64,000 nt of DNA from Streptococcus xiaochunlingii (GTDB lineage: Bacteria > Bacillota > Bacilli > Lactobacillales > Streptococcaceae). A program made the position numbers and the translations under genes. The notes beneath the pieces were generated by a model, which saw nothing but the letters and a program-made list of their open reading frames with translations, was not told where the DNA came from and searched no databases. The stretch spans positions 1,240,001-1,304,000 of the forward strand of contig NZ_VFSG01000001.1 in the NCBI RefSeq assembly GCF_006385805.1. Reading direction: 5' to 3'. Positions within the stretch are counted from its first letter, which is position 1, and each line of letters starts with the position of its first letter. Shown one piece after another: positions 8,328 through 16,656 of the stretch.

Positions 8328-9023
8328 CTAGGAGAAGAGATGCTGGATGGTTGATAAGATGATGGGTAAGCTATAAATGAAGTTCAAGCCGATATGAGCA
8401 AGGATAGGATAATACAATGAGCTCGTCTTTTCATTCAATAATCCAAAAATAAGGGCGGGGATGGTATAGATCAAAAAACTCAAAAAAGTAAAAGGATGCT
8501 GGAGGAATTGAAGTCCACTATAGATAAGGGCTGGGGCCCATACACTCGCGTAGAAGGGCCATTTTTTAAAATAGGCTTGGACAAGCGCTCCACGAAAGAT
8601 CAGTTCCACGGTCATCGGTCGAATGATGACCACTAATACAAAGAGGATGAGAGATCCTAAGGCTTCCAAGGTCACCGGAAAAGAGTGATAAATAGCTAGA
8701 CGTCCTTTGGTGAACCCACTAAGAAAGTAGTCTAGCCAGTAGATGGCACAACTGGAGAATATAGTAGCGTAGATAGCGGGAAGGAATTGTTTCTTCTTCG
8801 CCCACTGAAAAACCATACGTGGACTGTATTTCTTTACCAATGAAAAAACAAGCACCAAATAACCTGCCTCTAAAAAGAGAAGGGTCCAAAAATAGCTAAG
8901 AGCTTGGCCGACTTGGTTGCTGACTAGTTGGGCCAACTCGCGAAATTGTGGCCGAACTAAGATATAGAAGACCAGTAGTAAAAGTGGATAAAAGAGCTTG
9001 GCTTTTGTCTTTAAAAATTTCAT
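8328..9023 (-). CDS. CPBP-family membrane protein with degenerate protease motifs
   Basis: A 231-residue protein with about seven hydrophobic segments. The pattern TVELIFRGALVQAYF near residues 134-148 corresponds to the EExxxR motif of CPBP (CAAX/bacteriocin-processing) intramembrane proteases, but the first glutamate is replaced by valine. The FxxxH motif appears to have lost its histidine (ALIYSGLQF). The third motif AHIGLN is kept near the C-terminus. The protein is therefore probably an inactive or divergent member. Family members are often immunity or processing factors for bacteriocins, but no bacteriocin gene is visible. It is a single-gene unit with its own promoter and terminator. 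Confidence 0.75.
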   Translation of the reverse strand: MKFLKTKAKLFYPLLLLVFYILVRPQFRELAQLVSNQVGQALSYFWTLLFLEAGYLVLVFSLVKKYSPRMVFQWAKKKQFLPAIYATIFSSCAIYWLDYFLSGFTKGRLAIYHSFPVTLEALGSLILFVLVVIIRPMTVELIFRGALVQAYFKKWPFYASVWAPALIYSGLQFLQHPFTFLSFLIYTIPALIFGLLNEKTSSLYYPILAHIGLNFIYSLPIILSTIQHLFS

Positions 9024-9060
9024 ACATTCCTTTCGAGGGAGACAAAAAATGATTTATTGC

Positions 9061-9089
9061 ATCTTACCATAATCATTCCTAGGATTCAA
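9061..9089 (-). promoter_or_regulatory. promoter of the CPBP-family gene
   Basis: TTGAAT (9084-9089) and TAAGAT (9061-9066) on the minus strand, spacer 17 nt. Confidence 0.55.
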
Positions 9090-9103
9090 TTAGAAAGTGA
9101 ACC

Positions 9104-9134
9104 CAAAAAGGTCGAGACAACCGTCTCTGACCTC
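9104..9134 (-). terminator. intrinsic terminator of the TDT transporter gene
   Basis: AGGTCAGAGAC pairs with GTCTCGACCT around GGTT on the minus strand, followed by TTTTTGGG. The stem starts directly at the stop codon of the transporter gene. Confidence 0.8.
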
Positions 9135-10051
9135 TAATTTCTATTGGAATGCTCGTTCTCCCCTTTTATGTAAATCACAAAGCCTACAAGCACGGACACA
9201 AGAATGGCTAGACACAGAATGGTTTCTAACCAGACAAGGGGCCTTAACAGAGAACTGTGCAATAGGCCTTGGGCCATTTTCAGGGAAGTAGCTGTGATGA
9301 CCGTCGGGAAGGTTAAGGCTGAAAAGGCTGGTTGAAAGCCCTCTTTTATCATTCTAGGTAGACGCGTTAAAACGAAGAAATAAAAAGCTTGAGAGAGTCC
9401 AACCATGGTGTATAACAGCCAAACAGGTAGACTGGCTCCACCCACACGAACCAGGGCCGCTAACAGAAGAGAAAAGGGGGCACAATAGATGCCTTCTTGC
9501 CCTAATAAGTGGCTCGGTAAAGGGGCGGTCTTCAACCCCTGGTAGATCAAGGGGTAAAGAATCAAGGTTAAGACAAAGCCAAATCCGAAAGTCAGATAGG
9601 CCAGCCCAACCACTCCTACCACTGGGTAGGTCAAGGCAGCAACAGCAATCCCCACATAAAGAACGGTCCAACTAGGGGTGGCATTGGCTCTTGGTTTTGC
9701 TAATATATGGGTCTTGGTAAAGTAGAAGATCAAGCCACAATCTAAGAGGAAAGCAGTCCACCAAACTGCCTGGGCGAGTCCTCCAAATGTCGGAAAGAGT
9801 CGTAAGAGATAAGTCGATAAAACCATCCCAGCCATGGGGAAGGTCGCCATCCCAGATAGAAGGGCCGGTTCTTGTAGTTCAATCTTGGTTTCTGACCAGT
9901 AGATCAGATGGTGACATAAAAAGAAAACCCATAGGATCAAACCCGTCAAACTGAAGAAATGAGCCAGAACTGGGAAGGTATCAGACAGAAGGTTTCCAGC
10001 CCCTGCTAAACCTAACAGGCAGCCTGAAAATGCTAAAGGAATCTTTTTCAT
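9134..10051 (-). CDS. TDT family (tellurite-resistance/dicarboxylate, SLAC1-like) transporter
   Basis: A 305-residue integral membrane protein with about ten hydrophobic segments. It begins MKKIPLAFSGCLLGLAGAGN, the conserved P-x-G-x-x-x-G-L-A-G-L-type first helix of TDT/SLAC1 transporters, which carry anions or dicarboxylates. The ATG at 10051 has GGAG 6 nt upstream and is preferred to an in-frame TTG 12 nt further up. Transcribed alone, between the gltX region and a terminator. The substrate cannot be deduced from sequence. Confidence 0.75.
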   Translation of the reverse strand: MKKIPLAFSGCLLGLAGAGNLLSDTFPVLAHFFSLTGLILWVFFLCHHLIYWSETKIELQEPALLSGMATFPMAGMVLSTYLLRLFPTFGGLAQAVWWTAFLLDCGLIFYFTKTHILAKPRANATPSWTVLYVGIAVAALTYPVVGVVGLAYLTFGFGFVLTLILYPLIYQGLKTAPLPSHLLGQEGIYCAPFSLLLAALVRVGGASLPVWLLYTMVGLSQAFYFFVLTRLPRMIKEGFQPAFSALTFPTVITATSLKMAQGLLHSSLLRPLVWLETILCLAILVSVLVGFVIYIKGENEHSNRN

Positions 10052-10111
10052 CTTGATCTCCAATCATTTTATCGCTTTCAGTATACCATAAAATACCAGG
10101 AGGGATCATCA

Positions 10112-10147
10112 AAAAAAAGTAGACACTAAAACTACTTCTTTTTTAAA
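10112..10147. terminator. hairpin with A/T flanks between gltX and the transporter gene
   Basis: AAAAGTAG and CTACTTCTTTT form a short stem around ACACTAAAA with T-runs on both sides. It could terminate either strand. Confidence 0.45.
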
Positions 10148-10183
10148 ATGCTTTAATTACTCTAGTATATAAGGAATTATGGA

Positions 10184-10399
10184 GTTTTTTGCTGTAAATA
10201 AGCCCCATAAATCTCTAAAGACCATTAACACATAGAACTCCCCTATTCAAATGTAAAACTGAAAGCTACCAATAACCTCATCAAAGGCATCAAGCAAAAT
10301 ACTGTTGCTTTCCAGAACATTGACCACTTTAAAACTAGAATTTTCATCGTTTTGAACATCAAAAAGGAGAGAACCAATTCGATCCTCTCCAAGGTGTAA
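10184..10399 (+). pseudogene. ISL3-family transposase remnant (C-terminal end)
   Basis: The plus strand from 10244 reads YSNVKLKATNNLIKGIKQ and continues to RIFIVLNIKKERTNSILSKV before a stop at 10397-10399. This is the characteristic C-terminus of ISL3-family (IS1167-like) transposases, recognised from memory. Upstream the frame is broken by a stop near 10226, and weaker similarity runs back to about 10184. Only the last tenth of a transposase remains, and neither IS end is clear. The remaining bases 10400-10548 hold no recognisable gene apart from an antisense open frame described in the findings. Confidence 0.75.
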
Positions 10400-10548
10400 C
10401 GTTTCCTCACCCATTATAGCTGACAAAATACCCAGAGTCCTTCTCCAATCTCCCTCTGAGATTTTAGAGTAGCAATCTTGACACTTACTTCTTTATAATG
10501 CAATCTATAAGCCTCTGTCAACATTCTTAAATAAGAATAAATGTATTC

Positions 10549-12009
10549 CTATTTTGCAATTTCTTCCAACATTTTTTCAATGTGTTGGATAGATTTCTCG
10601 CGACCAAGCAAGTAGATGGTTTCTGGCAATTCTGGTCCGTGCATCTCTCCTGAAACGGCGATACGGATTGGCATGAAGAGGTTTTTCCCTTTGATACCAG
10701 TTTCCTTTTGGACTGCTTTGATTTGCGGGAAGATATTTTCTACCACAAACTCATCGTCTGACATGGCTTCGAGTTTTGCTTTGAAGGCTTCAAGGACAGT
10801 CGGAACCGTTTCACCAGCCATGACTTCTTTCTCTGCTTCTGTCAATTCTGGGAAGTCTGAGAAGAAGAGGTCTGTCAATGGAACGATTTCATCCACTGAC
10901 TTCATTTGTGGTTTGTAAAGTTCCACCAATTTCTCAGCCTTGTCTGTCAAACGTCCTGCTTCTTCGAGGAATGGTTTAGCCATTTCAAAGATAGTCTCAA
11001 AATCCGCATTCTTGATGTACTCATTGCTCATCCAGTCCATTTTCTTTTGGTCGAAAGCAGCTGGAGACTTGCTGAGACGATTTTCATCAAAGAGCTTGAT
11101 CAGTTCTTCGCGAGAGAAGATTTCGTCTTCCCCACCAGGGTTCCAACCAAGAAGGGCGATAAAGTTAAAGACTGCTTCTGGAAGGTAACCTTTCTTCCGG
11201 TAATCTTCGATGAACTGAAGGGTATTGGTATCGCGTTTAGACAACTTCTTACCAGTTTCAGAGTTGATGATCAAGGTCATGTGACCGAACTCTGGAGCTT
11301 CCCATCCAAGCGCTTCATAAACCATGAGCTGTTTTGGTGTATTGGCAATGTGGTCATCTCCACGGATGACGTGAGAGATTTGCATGTCATGGTCATCGAT
11401 CACAACGGCAAAGTTATAAGTTGGATAGCCATCTTTCTTTTGGATGACCCAGTCACCACCGATATTGCCACCTTCAAACTCGATATCGCCTTTGACCATA
11501 TCATGCCATTTGTAGATACCTGACTCATTCACTGCCAAGCGAACCGTAGGAATAATTCCCGCTGCTTCACGTTCTGCGATATAAGCTGCTTTTTCTTCTT
11601 CGCTCATGCCAAGGTATTCATTGATATAGCGAGGTGTTTCACCCGCCGCTTCTTGGCGTTCACGTTCCGCTGCCAACTCTTCTTCTGTAACGTAAGATTT
11701 ATAGGCTTTTCCTTCGGCCAAGAGTTGGTCAATGTATTTTTGATAGAGTTCCAAACGTTCAGACTGGCGGTAGTTCTCATGCGTCTCTGGACTTTCATCC
11801 CAGTCCATACCCAACCAACGAAGGTTTTCCAGCTGGGAACGTTCTCCATCTTCGACGTGGCGCTTACGGTCCGTATCTTCGATACGGATGATAAAGGTTC
11901 CACCATGGTGGCGCGCATACAAGTAGTTAAACAATGCTGTACGAGCATTTCCGATGTGTAGTAGTCCGGTTGGACTTGGTGCATAACGCACACGAATATC
12001 TTTAGTCAC
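10549..12009 (-). CDS. gltX: glutamate--tRNA ligase
   Basis: A 486-residue class I aminoacyl-tRNA synthetase, full length. It shows [20 protein letters not shown] with the HIGH motif (HIGN) near residue 18, [10 protein letters not shown] near 40, and the KMSKS-type motif KKLSKRD near residue 253. It attaches glutamate to tRNA-Glu and, in Firmicutes, also mischarges tRNA-Gln for the transamidation route. A TATAAT box at 12078-12083 precedes it by about 70 nt. Confidence 0.97.
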   Translation of the reverse strand: MTKDIRVRYAPSPTGLLHIGNARTALFNYLYARHHGGTFIIRIEDTDRKRHVEDGERSQLENLRWLGMDWDESPETHENYRQSERLELYQKYIDQLLAEGKAYKSYVTEEELAAERERQEAAGETPRYINEYLGMSEEEKAAYIAEREAAGIIPTVRLAVNESGIYKWHDMVKGDIEFEGGNIGGDWVIQKKDGYPTYNFAVVIDDHDMQISHVIRGDDHIANTPKQLMVYEALGWEAPEFGHMTLIINSETGKKLSKRDTNTLQFIEDYRKKGYLPEAVFNFIALLGWNPGGEDEIFSREELIKLFDENRLSKSPAAFDQKKMDWMSNEYIKNADFETIFEMAKPFLEEAGRLTDKAEKLVELYKPQMKSVDEIVPLTDLFFSDFPELTEAEKEVMAGETVPTVLEAFKAKLEAMSDDEFVVENIFPQIKAVQKETGIKGKNLFMPIRIAVSGEMHGPELPETIYLLGREKSIQHIEKMLEEIAK

Positions 12010-12077
12010 GTATGTTTCTCCTAATTGTTCATTGATTCTGGGCTTCTCTTCTAACTGGCCCAGGCACTTTTCACTCT

Positions 12078-12086
12078 ATTATAGCA
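12078..12086 (-). promoter_or_regulatory. extended -10 promoter of gltX
   Basis: ATGCTATAAT on the minus strand gives an extended TGn element and a perfect TATAAT at 12078-12083. The -35 region is weak. Confidence 0.6.
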
Positions 12087-12107
12087 TATCTCTGCATGAG
12101 TAGCTTC

Positions 12108-12890
12108 CTAATCGAGTCGTTCTTCTAGTTCAAAATCAATTGGCAGGGTTGCTAAGAAATGCTCCAACTCCCGCTCCCAATAAAACCATTCATGTTTTCC
12201 TGGTCCATGGCTGTAGGTGATATCAAAACCGAGGTCCTTCAGATGATCAACAGCTGTATTGTTGGCCTCATACAGAGCATCCTGCTCGCCACACCACGCC
12301 CATAAGACCGTCTTTTTATCTGAGTACTTCTCCGCAATGCTCTCCAAGGAGTAAGGACTCGTCGTCCAATCTTCTAGCTCTCCAAAGACCCCTTGCCAAT
12401 AAGCCTTACTGCCAAGGTCAGTGTCTGCCAGTTGACGTCCCTCAAAGCTAAGAGCACCAGAAAAGCTAGCAGCATGCGAGAAGCGATTGGTTTGAAGGGC
12501 GAGTTTGAAAGATCCATAGCCCCCCATCGATAGACCAGCGATAAAGGTCTTCTCCCGCTTCTTAGTCATATTGGGGAAGAAGCGTGCCAAGGTCTTAGGC
12601 AATTCCTCTGCGATGGCTGTGTAGTAGGGATAGCCATACTGGGTATCCGTATACCAACCATTATTGGTATTAGGCAAGACAACAATCAGATTGGTCGAAC
12701 GTAAGATCCGTTCTACATTGGTCCGTTTCAACCAGGAGTACTGATTGCCATTCATCCCATGAAGGAGATAGAGGACCGGGATATCTTGATCATCTGGATT
12801 TTCCACCCGAGATCCATCTGGGTAGAGGACGTTGATCCCCCACTCCATTGCGAGCGCTTCTGAATAGTATTCAATCTGCATTACTGCCAT
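12108..12890 (-). CDS. estA: alpha/beta-hydrolase, tributyrin esterase type
   Basis: A 260-residue cytoplasmic esterase of the EstA/esterase D family. The oxyanion region [10 protein letters not shown] is near residue 42, the nucleophile elbow [14 protein letters not shown] near 120 (serine in GLSMG), and the acid and histidine likely lie in [10 protein letters not shown] and [12 protein letters not shown] near the C-terminus. EstA homologues cleave short-chain acyl esters such as tributyrin. It starts 74 nt after rnjB, a pairing seen in other streptococci. Confidence 0.88.
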   Translation of the reverse strand: MAVMQIEYYSEALAMEWGINVLYPDGSRVENPDDQDIPVLYLLHGMNGNQYSWLKRTNVERILRSTNLIVVLPNTNNGWYTDTQYGYPYYTAIAEELPKTLARFFPNMTKKREKTFIAGLSMGGYGSFKLALQTNRFSHAASFSGALSFEGRQLADTDLGSKAYWQGVFGELEDWTTSPYSLESIAEKYSDKKTVLWAWCGEQDALYEANNTAVDHLKDLGFDITYSHGPGKHEWFYWERELEHFLATLPIDFELEERLD

Positions 12891-12964
12891 CTATCTTTCC
12901 TCACTATTTCTTCTTTTCCTTGACAAGAAAAAGCCGACGATCGACTTTTCCTCTTATCTTAATC

Positions 12965-14626
12965 CTAGCGTACTTCCATGACGACTGGCAAGATAGCTGG
13001 TCGACGTTTGGTCTGGTCAAAGAGGTACTTGGCCAAACTATCACGAACAGCACCCTTGAGCTCGCCCCAATCGAAGCTGTCCTGGGCTAAGTATTCTTCC
13101 ACACTTTGGTTGACAATCTCAGCACTTTCGCGCAAGATATCGCGACTCTTCTTCACATAGATAAAACCACGAGTGTGAACTTTTGCCTTCGAGATAATGC
13201 GTTTTTCACGACGGTTAACCGTAATGGCCACAATAAAGATACCATCTTCTGAAAGGACTTTCCGGTCACGGAGCACGACATTTCCAACATCCCCAATGGC
13301 ATTCCCATCGATGAGGACATCTCCAGCAGAGACGCTACCTGCAGGAACGAAGTCACCATTGTCATATTCCATGATGGTGCCTTTTTTCGGAATGAAGATA
13401 TTTTCAGGCAAAATCCCCACTTCCATCGCAAGCCGTGCATGGGCATCCAATTCGCGGTATTCCCCTTGAATTGGGAACAGATAGTTGGGGCGCAGGAGGT
13501 TGATCATCAATTGAAGATCACGCGCATTTCCATGTCCTGATACACGCAAGCTTTGAGTAATCGCTTTAACGACTCCGCCTGCTTGGTAGACCATGTTTTC
13601 TACACGTGCCATAACCGCTTCTTTGGCAATAGATGGAGTTGTTACGATATAGACCAAGTCGCCATCCTTGATTTCAACATAGCGGTGACGACCAATGGAC
13701 ATTTTACGGAGTCCGTTGATTGGTTCACCCATCCGACCCGTTTCAAGAATAATCAATTCATGATCCTCAAAACGAGACATTTCTTTTGGCTTGATCAATA
13801 TTTTTTCGTTGGCCAAAGACAGTTTATTTAAACGAATCCCTGTCCGGACAATATTTTCTACGTCAAATCCAGTCAAAACAACCCGGCGCCCTGTCTCTGC
13901 AGCTGCGTCAAAGACTTGCTGGATCCGTGATAGGTTACTTGCAACAGCGGCTACAATGATACGGCCATCCCAGTCAGCAATCGTATCTAGGATTTCATCC
14001 CCAACCTCTTGCTCACTAGCCACTTGAATCTTACTATCGGCATTGGCAGAGTCACTCAAGAGAGCGAGGACGCCTTCTTGTCCAATCTCTGCCAAACGAG
14101 CAAAGTCAGTCGCATAAAACTCACTCGCTGTCTGGTCAAACTTGAAGTCTCCTGTATAGACGATACTTCCTTCAGAAGTCTTGATGACAATTCCTAAACT
14201 TTCTGGAATAGAGTGGGTTGTCTGGAAGAAGGAAACAACGGTTCCTCCAAAATCAATCTCTGAGTTGGCATCGATTACATGGAAATCATTGAACTTCTTG
14301 ACACTGTCATTGCTCTTGACAAAGAGTTTGGCCAACTCGATGGTCAACTCTGACCCAAATACGGGAACTTTAGCCTCCGCTAAAAGATAGGGAAGGGCTC
14401 CAATGGCATCCGCATGCCCGTGCGTTAAAAAGACTCCTGCGATACGATCGCTATTCTCAAAGAGGTAGTCCATGTTGGGAATAACGACATCGACCCCTAG
14501 TTGTTCATTTTCTGGATACTTGAGACCAGCATCCAAAACAAAAATAGAGCCATTTACTTCAGCTATGTAGAGGTTTTTCCCGTTTTCACGGACTCCACCT
14601 AAAGTAATCAACTTAATGTTACTCAT
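12965..14626 (-). CDS. rnjB: ribonuclease J2
   Basis: A 553-residue metallo-beta-lactamase/beta-CASP nuclease with a C-terminal domain ending VVMEVR. The metal-binding motif that reads HxHxDH in RNase J1 is THGHADAIGALPYLL here (near residue 71), so the DH pair is not preserved. That degeneration is typical of Firmicute RNase J2, which has weak activity alone and works in complex with RNase J1 in mRNA decay and rRNA maturation. The -35 TTGAAA and -10 TATAAT at 14716-14744 precede it. Confidence 0.92.
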   Translation of the reverse strand: MSNIKLITLGGVRENGKNLYIAEVNGSIFVLDAGLKYPENEQLGVDVVIPNMDYLFENSDRIAGVFLTHGHADAIGALPYLLAEAKVPVFGSELTIELAKLFVKSNDSVKKFNDFHVIDANSEIDFGGTVVSFFQTTHSIPESLGIVIKTSEGSIVYTGDFKFDQTASEFYATDFARLAEIGQEGVLALLSDSANADSKIQVASEQEVGDEILDTIADWDGRIIVAAVASNLSRIQQVFDAAAETGRRVVLTGFDVENIVRTGIRLNKLSLANEKILIKPKEMSRFEDHELIILETGRMGEPINGLRKMSIGRHRYVEIKDGDLVYIVTTPSIAKEAVMARVENMVYQAGGVVKAITQSLRVSGHGNARDLQLMINLLRPNYLFPIQGEYRELDAHARLAMEVGILPENIFIPKKGTIMEYDNGDFVPAGSVSAGDVLIDGNAIGDVGNVVLRDRKVLSEDGIFIVAITVNRREKRIISKAKVHTRGFIYVKKSRDILRESAEIVNQSVEEYLAQDSFDWGELKGAVRDSLAKYLFDQTKRRPAILPVVMEVR

Positions 14627-14715
14627 GTTTTCTCCTTTATGTGATGGTTCATACTTACGGTCCTTGGCTCACCAAGTCGAATTACAGTTTTGCAATTTTC
14701 TTGCATATCTAGAAC

Positions 14716-14744
14716 ATTATACTATTTTTTCACGATTTTTTCAA
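14716..14744 (-). promoter_or_regulatory. promoter of rnjB-estA
   Basis: TTGAAA (14739-14744) and TATAAT (14716-14721) on the minus strand with a 17-nt spacer, about 90 nt before the rnjB ATG. Confidence 0.7.
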
Positions 14745-14757
14745 AAGTCAGACCAAA

Positions 14758-14784
14758 CAAAAGCCCTCCATCATTTGATGGAGG
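14758..14784 (-). terminator. intrinsic terminator after the 182-residue hypothetical gene
   Basis: CCTCCATCA and TGATGGAGG form a perfect 9-bp stem with an AA loop, followed by GCTTTTGTTT on the minus strand. Confidence 0.85.
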
Positions 14785-14839
14785 AACCCTTATCAAAACC
14801 CAAGACGACAGCATAGAATGTCAGCTTGCTAAAGAGACG

Positions 14840-15385
14840 CTAGTCCGTATGATAGTCATTTTTCTTATTCTCAATCACCCGTATCGCCGCCTTGATCACA
14901 TGAAATTCATTTAACAGTTCTTCTAGGTGGTGGTAATTCCGATCGCTGAGAGCCCCTTTCTTGAGGGTTTGGGACAAACTATAAAACCGATCAACATGCT
15001 CTTCAATATTGGCTAGTAACTCTTTCGCCTCTTTCAAACGGTAGCGATTCAGGAGCTTGCTTTGGCTATGTTTATAGGCGAGCACATTCTCACGATGAAT
15101 ATCTTGACAGACTTCCTTCTGCTCTTCATCCACCGTCAAATTGACCGCTTGGAAGCAAGTAATAAATTCTCGCTTCTTCAGATCACACACAAAGACGACA
15201 CCGTCCTCTGCTACATAGGCTTCCGTATCAGGCCGTTGATCAAAACTGCTATCAAAATGATGAAGCGAGGGCACATGTTGATTGACCCAGCGTTTCAACT
15301 GCTCTTTATCGACCCCAAATCGTTCCATTGCTCTTTCTTTAAAGTGATCTCGACAGCTATATTCATGTGCGTATGGCAATCCCAC
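14840..15385 (-). CDS. hypothetical protein, streptococcal
   Basis: A soluble protein of about 181 residues with no signal peptide. The N-terminal half has CRDHFKERAMERFGVDKEQLKRWV, a small helical motif. The middle (about 60-90) alternates beta-like stretches such as EAYVAEDGVVFVCDLKKREFITCF. The C-terminal half is strongly helical with probable coiled coil (LKEAKELLANIEEHVDRFYSL). A GTG at 15385 with GAGGTGAGG upstream is preferred to the in-frame GTG at 15394. Family not recognised and no function proposed. It lies between a terminator upstream (15410-15448) and one downstream (14758-14784), so it is a single-gene unit. Confidence 0.65.
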   Translation of the reverse strand: MGLPYAHEYSCRDHFKERAMERFGVDKEQLKRWVNQHVPSLHHFDSSFDQRPDTEAYVAEDGVVFVCDLKKREFITCFQAVNLTVDEEQKEVCQDIHRENVLAYKHSQSKLLNRYRLKEAKELLANIEEHVDRFYSLSQTLKKGALSDRNYHHLEELLNEFHVIKAAIRVIENKKNDYHTD

Positions 15386-15409
15386 TGACCTCACCTCAAC
15401 TTTCTAGCA

Positions 15410-15448
15410 TGACAGACAAAAAGACCTCCAGTCTTACGGGACTAGAGG
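15410..15448 (-). terminator. intrinsic terminator of the 15.4-15.8 kb transcription unit
   Basis: AGACCTCTAGTC and GACTGGAGGTCT pair around CCGTAA on the minus strand, followed by TTTTTGTCTG. The strong stem ends the unit that starts at the promoter near 15840. Confidence 0.85.
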
Positions 15449-15833
15449 TCTGGTCTGCTTCACTGACAAGAGGCGATTAACCATTTAGGCTAACGAAAAC
15501 AACAGTTATGATTTTCATTTCTTTTCATGGTACGTTTTCACATACCAGTGGTTTTCTTTGCAATTTCTCTTTCAGTTTTGTTACAAAGCACTCAGTTGAG
15601 CATACCGAAGTTCGAAAACCATCTAAAGCTTCCACTACTATTTACACGTATTTCAATGTCATTTAGTAAGTTAAGCAGACTTACTTGACGGCTCAACCGA
15701 TTTAACATTTCCGGCGTTAAGGCTCTTTTCATAAAGAGCACGAACAAGTGTCAGCGAAGACAGACCTAAAACGAAGTAACCTAATGTATGAATCTATAAG
15801 GCATTGGTATCAACCCCTTCTCCCTTATCTTCA
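15410..15833 (-). ncRNA. candidate ~420-nt RNA of unknown class under a CcpA-type promoter
   Basis: This stretch has a consensus promoter upstream (15839-15867) and a strong intrinsic terminator at its end, but no long reading frame. It contains several short hairpins, for example GCTCTT/AAGAGC near 15721-15740 and GGTATGTG with its partner CGTACC near 15530-15550. Two tiny frames are possible: one of about 39-50 codons ending near 15594 (contains LNRLSRQVSLLNLLND) and a 13-codon one, MKIITVVFVSLNG, near 15475-15515. It does not show the conserved cores of tmRNA, RNase P RNA or SRP RNA. It may be a regulatory RNA, a small-peptide mRNA, or a decayed locus. Confidence 0.5.
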
Positions 15834-15838
15834 CCTAT

Positions 15839-15867
15839 AGTATACTCCTTTAATATTGGTATTGCAA
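15839..15867 (-). promoter_or_regulatory. consensus promoter of the unassigned RNA
   Basis: TTGCAA (15862-15867) and TATACT (15839-15844) on the minus strand with a 17-nt spacer. Confidence 0.75.
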
Positions 15868-15876
15868 GCGATTACA
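15863..15876. promoter_or_regulatory. cre site (CcpA operator) over the -35 box
   Basis: The 14-mer TGCAAGCGATTACA fits the cre consensus TGNAANCGNTNNCA at every fixed position. It overlaps the -35 element, a position expected for glucose repression. Confidence 0.7.
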
Positions 15877-15897
15877 CGCTGAAACTAGTTTCTAAAT

Positions 15898-16656
15898 TTA
15901 CTCAAAGAAACGGTAGTAATCAGACAGGTCCATCTTAGCCTTTTCCTCTTGGTTCAAGTCCTGGATAATCTTTCCATCCTTCATGACAATCAAGCGATTC
16001 CCGTACTTGAGGGCATCTTCCATATGGTGGGTAATCATCAAGGCAGTCAGTCGATCCGTTTTGACAAATCGATCCGTCAGCTCCATCAAGGCCTGACTCG
16101 TCTTGGGATCGAGAGCAGCTGTATGCTCATCCAAGAGCAAGAGTTCAGGACGCTTCAGGGTAGCCATCAACAGGCTCAGAGCTTGACGTTGTCCACCAGA
16201 TAAGAATTCTACCGCCGTATCGACATGCTTCTCTAAACCATTGCCAATCTGGCTCAAAACCTCTTTAAACTCGTCTTTGTACTGGGCAAGTCGACGAGGA
16301 ACCAAGCCCCGCTTTTCTCCTCGGAATTTTGCAATCAGGAGATTCTCGGCCACTGTCATACGAGGAGCCGTCCCCATCTTTGGATCTTGGAAGACCCGGG
16401 ATAGGTATTTGGCCCGTTTTTCCGGACCATAGTGCGTCACGTCCTCTCCCTTGATCAAGACTTGACCACTGGTCAGAGGCAGAGTTCCAGCCAGGGTGTT
16501 GAAAAGGGTTGACTTACCAGCACCATTGCCCCCAAGAATGGTGATAAAGTCATGCTCATGAATCTCCAAAGAGACATTGTCCAAAATGACTTTTTCTTCA
16601 TTCAAGCCATTGTTCACCACGATGGTGGCATTTTTTAATTCTACAATTGCGGTCAT
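15898..16656 (-). CDS. ABC transporter ATP-binding protein (TrpZ/YufO-like type)
   Basis: A 252-residue single-domain ATPase. The Walker A motif GGNGAGKST is near residue 43, the ABC signature LSGGQRQALSLLMA near 153, Walker B ELLLLDEHTAALDPKT near 175 and the switch histidine in MITHHMEDAL near 206. It overlaps the permease gene upstream by 4 nt, so they are one operon. In other streptococci the same pair follows a substrate-binding protein gene of the TrpX family and imports an amino acid or related small molecule. That binding protein is absent here. Confidence 0.87.
   Translation of the reverse strand: MTAIVELKNATIVVNNGLNEEKVILDNVSLEIHEHDFITILGGNGAGKSTLFNTLAGTLPLTSGQVLIKGEDVTHYGPEKRAKYLSRVFQDPKMGTAPRMTVAENLLIAKFRGEKRGLVPRRLAQYKDEFKEVLSQIGNGLEKHVDTAVEFLSGGQRQALSLLMATLKRPELLLLDEHTAALDPKTSQALMELTDRFVKTDRLTALMITHHMEDALKYGNRLIVMKDGKIIQDLNQEEKAKMDLSDYYRFFE

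Noticed and set aside
10477..10500. TTGACA followed by TATAAT on the plus strand
   Set aside because: The spacer is only about 11 nt and no gene follows.
12965..14626. Loss of the HxHxDH motif as evidence of a pseudogene
   Set aside because: The same degeneration is normal for Firmicute RNase J2, and the frame is intact.
15410..15833. tmRNA, RNase P RNA or 6S RNA as identity of the unassigned unit
   Set aside because: No tag-peptide frame with tRNA-like ends and no GAGGAAAGTCC core; length does not suit 6S RNA.
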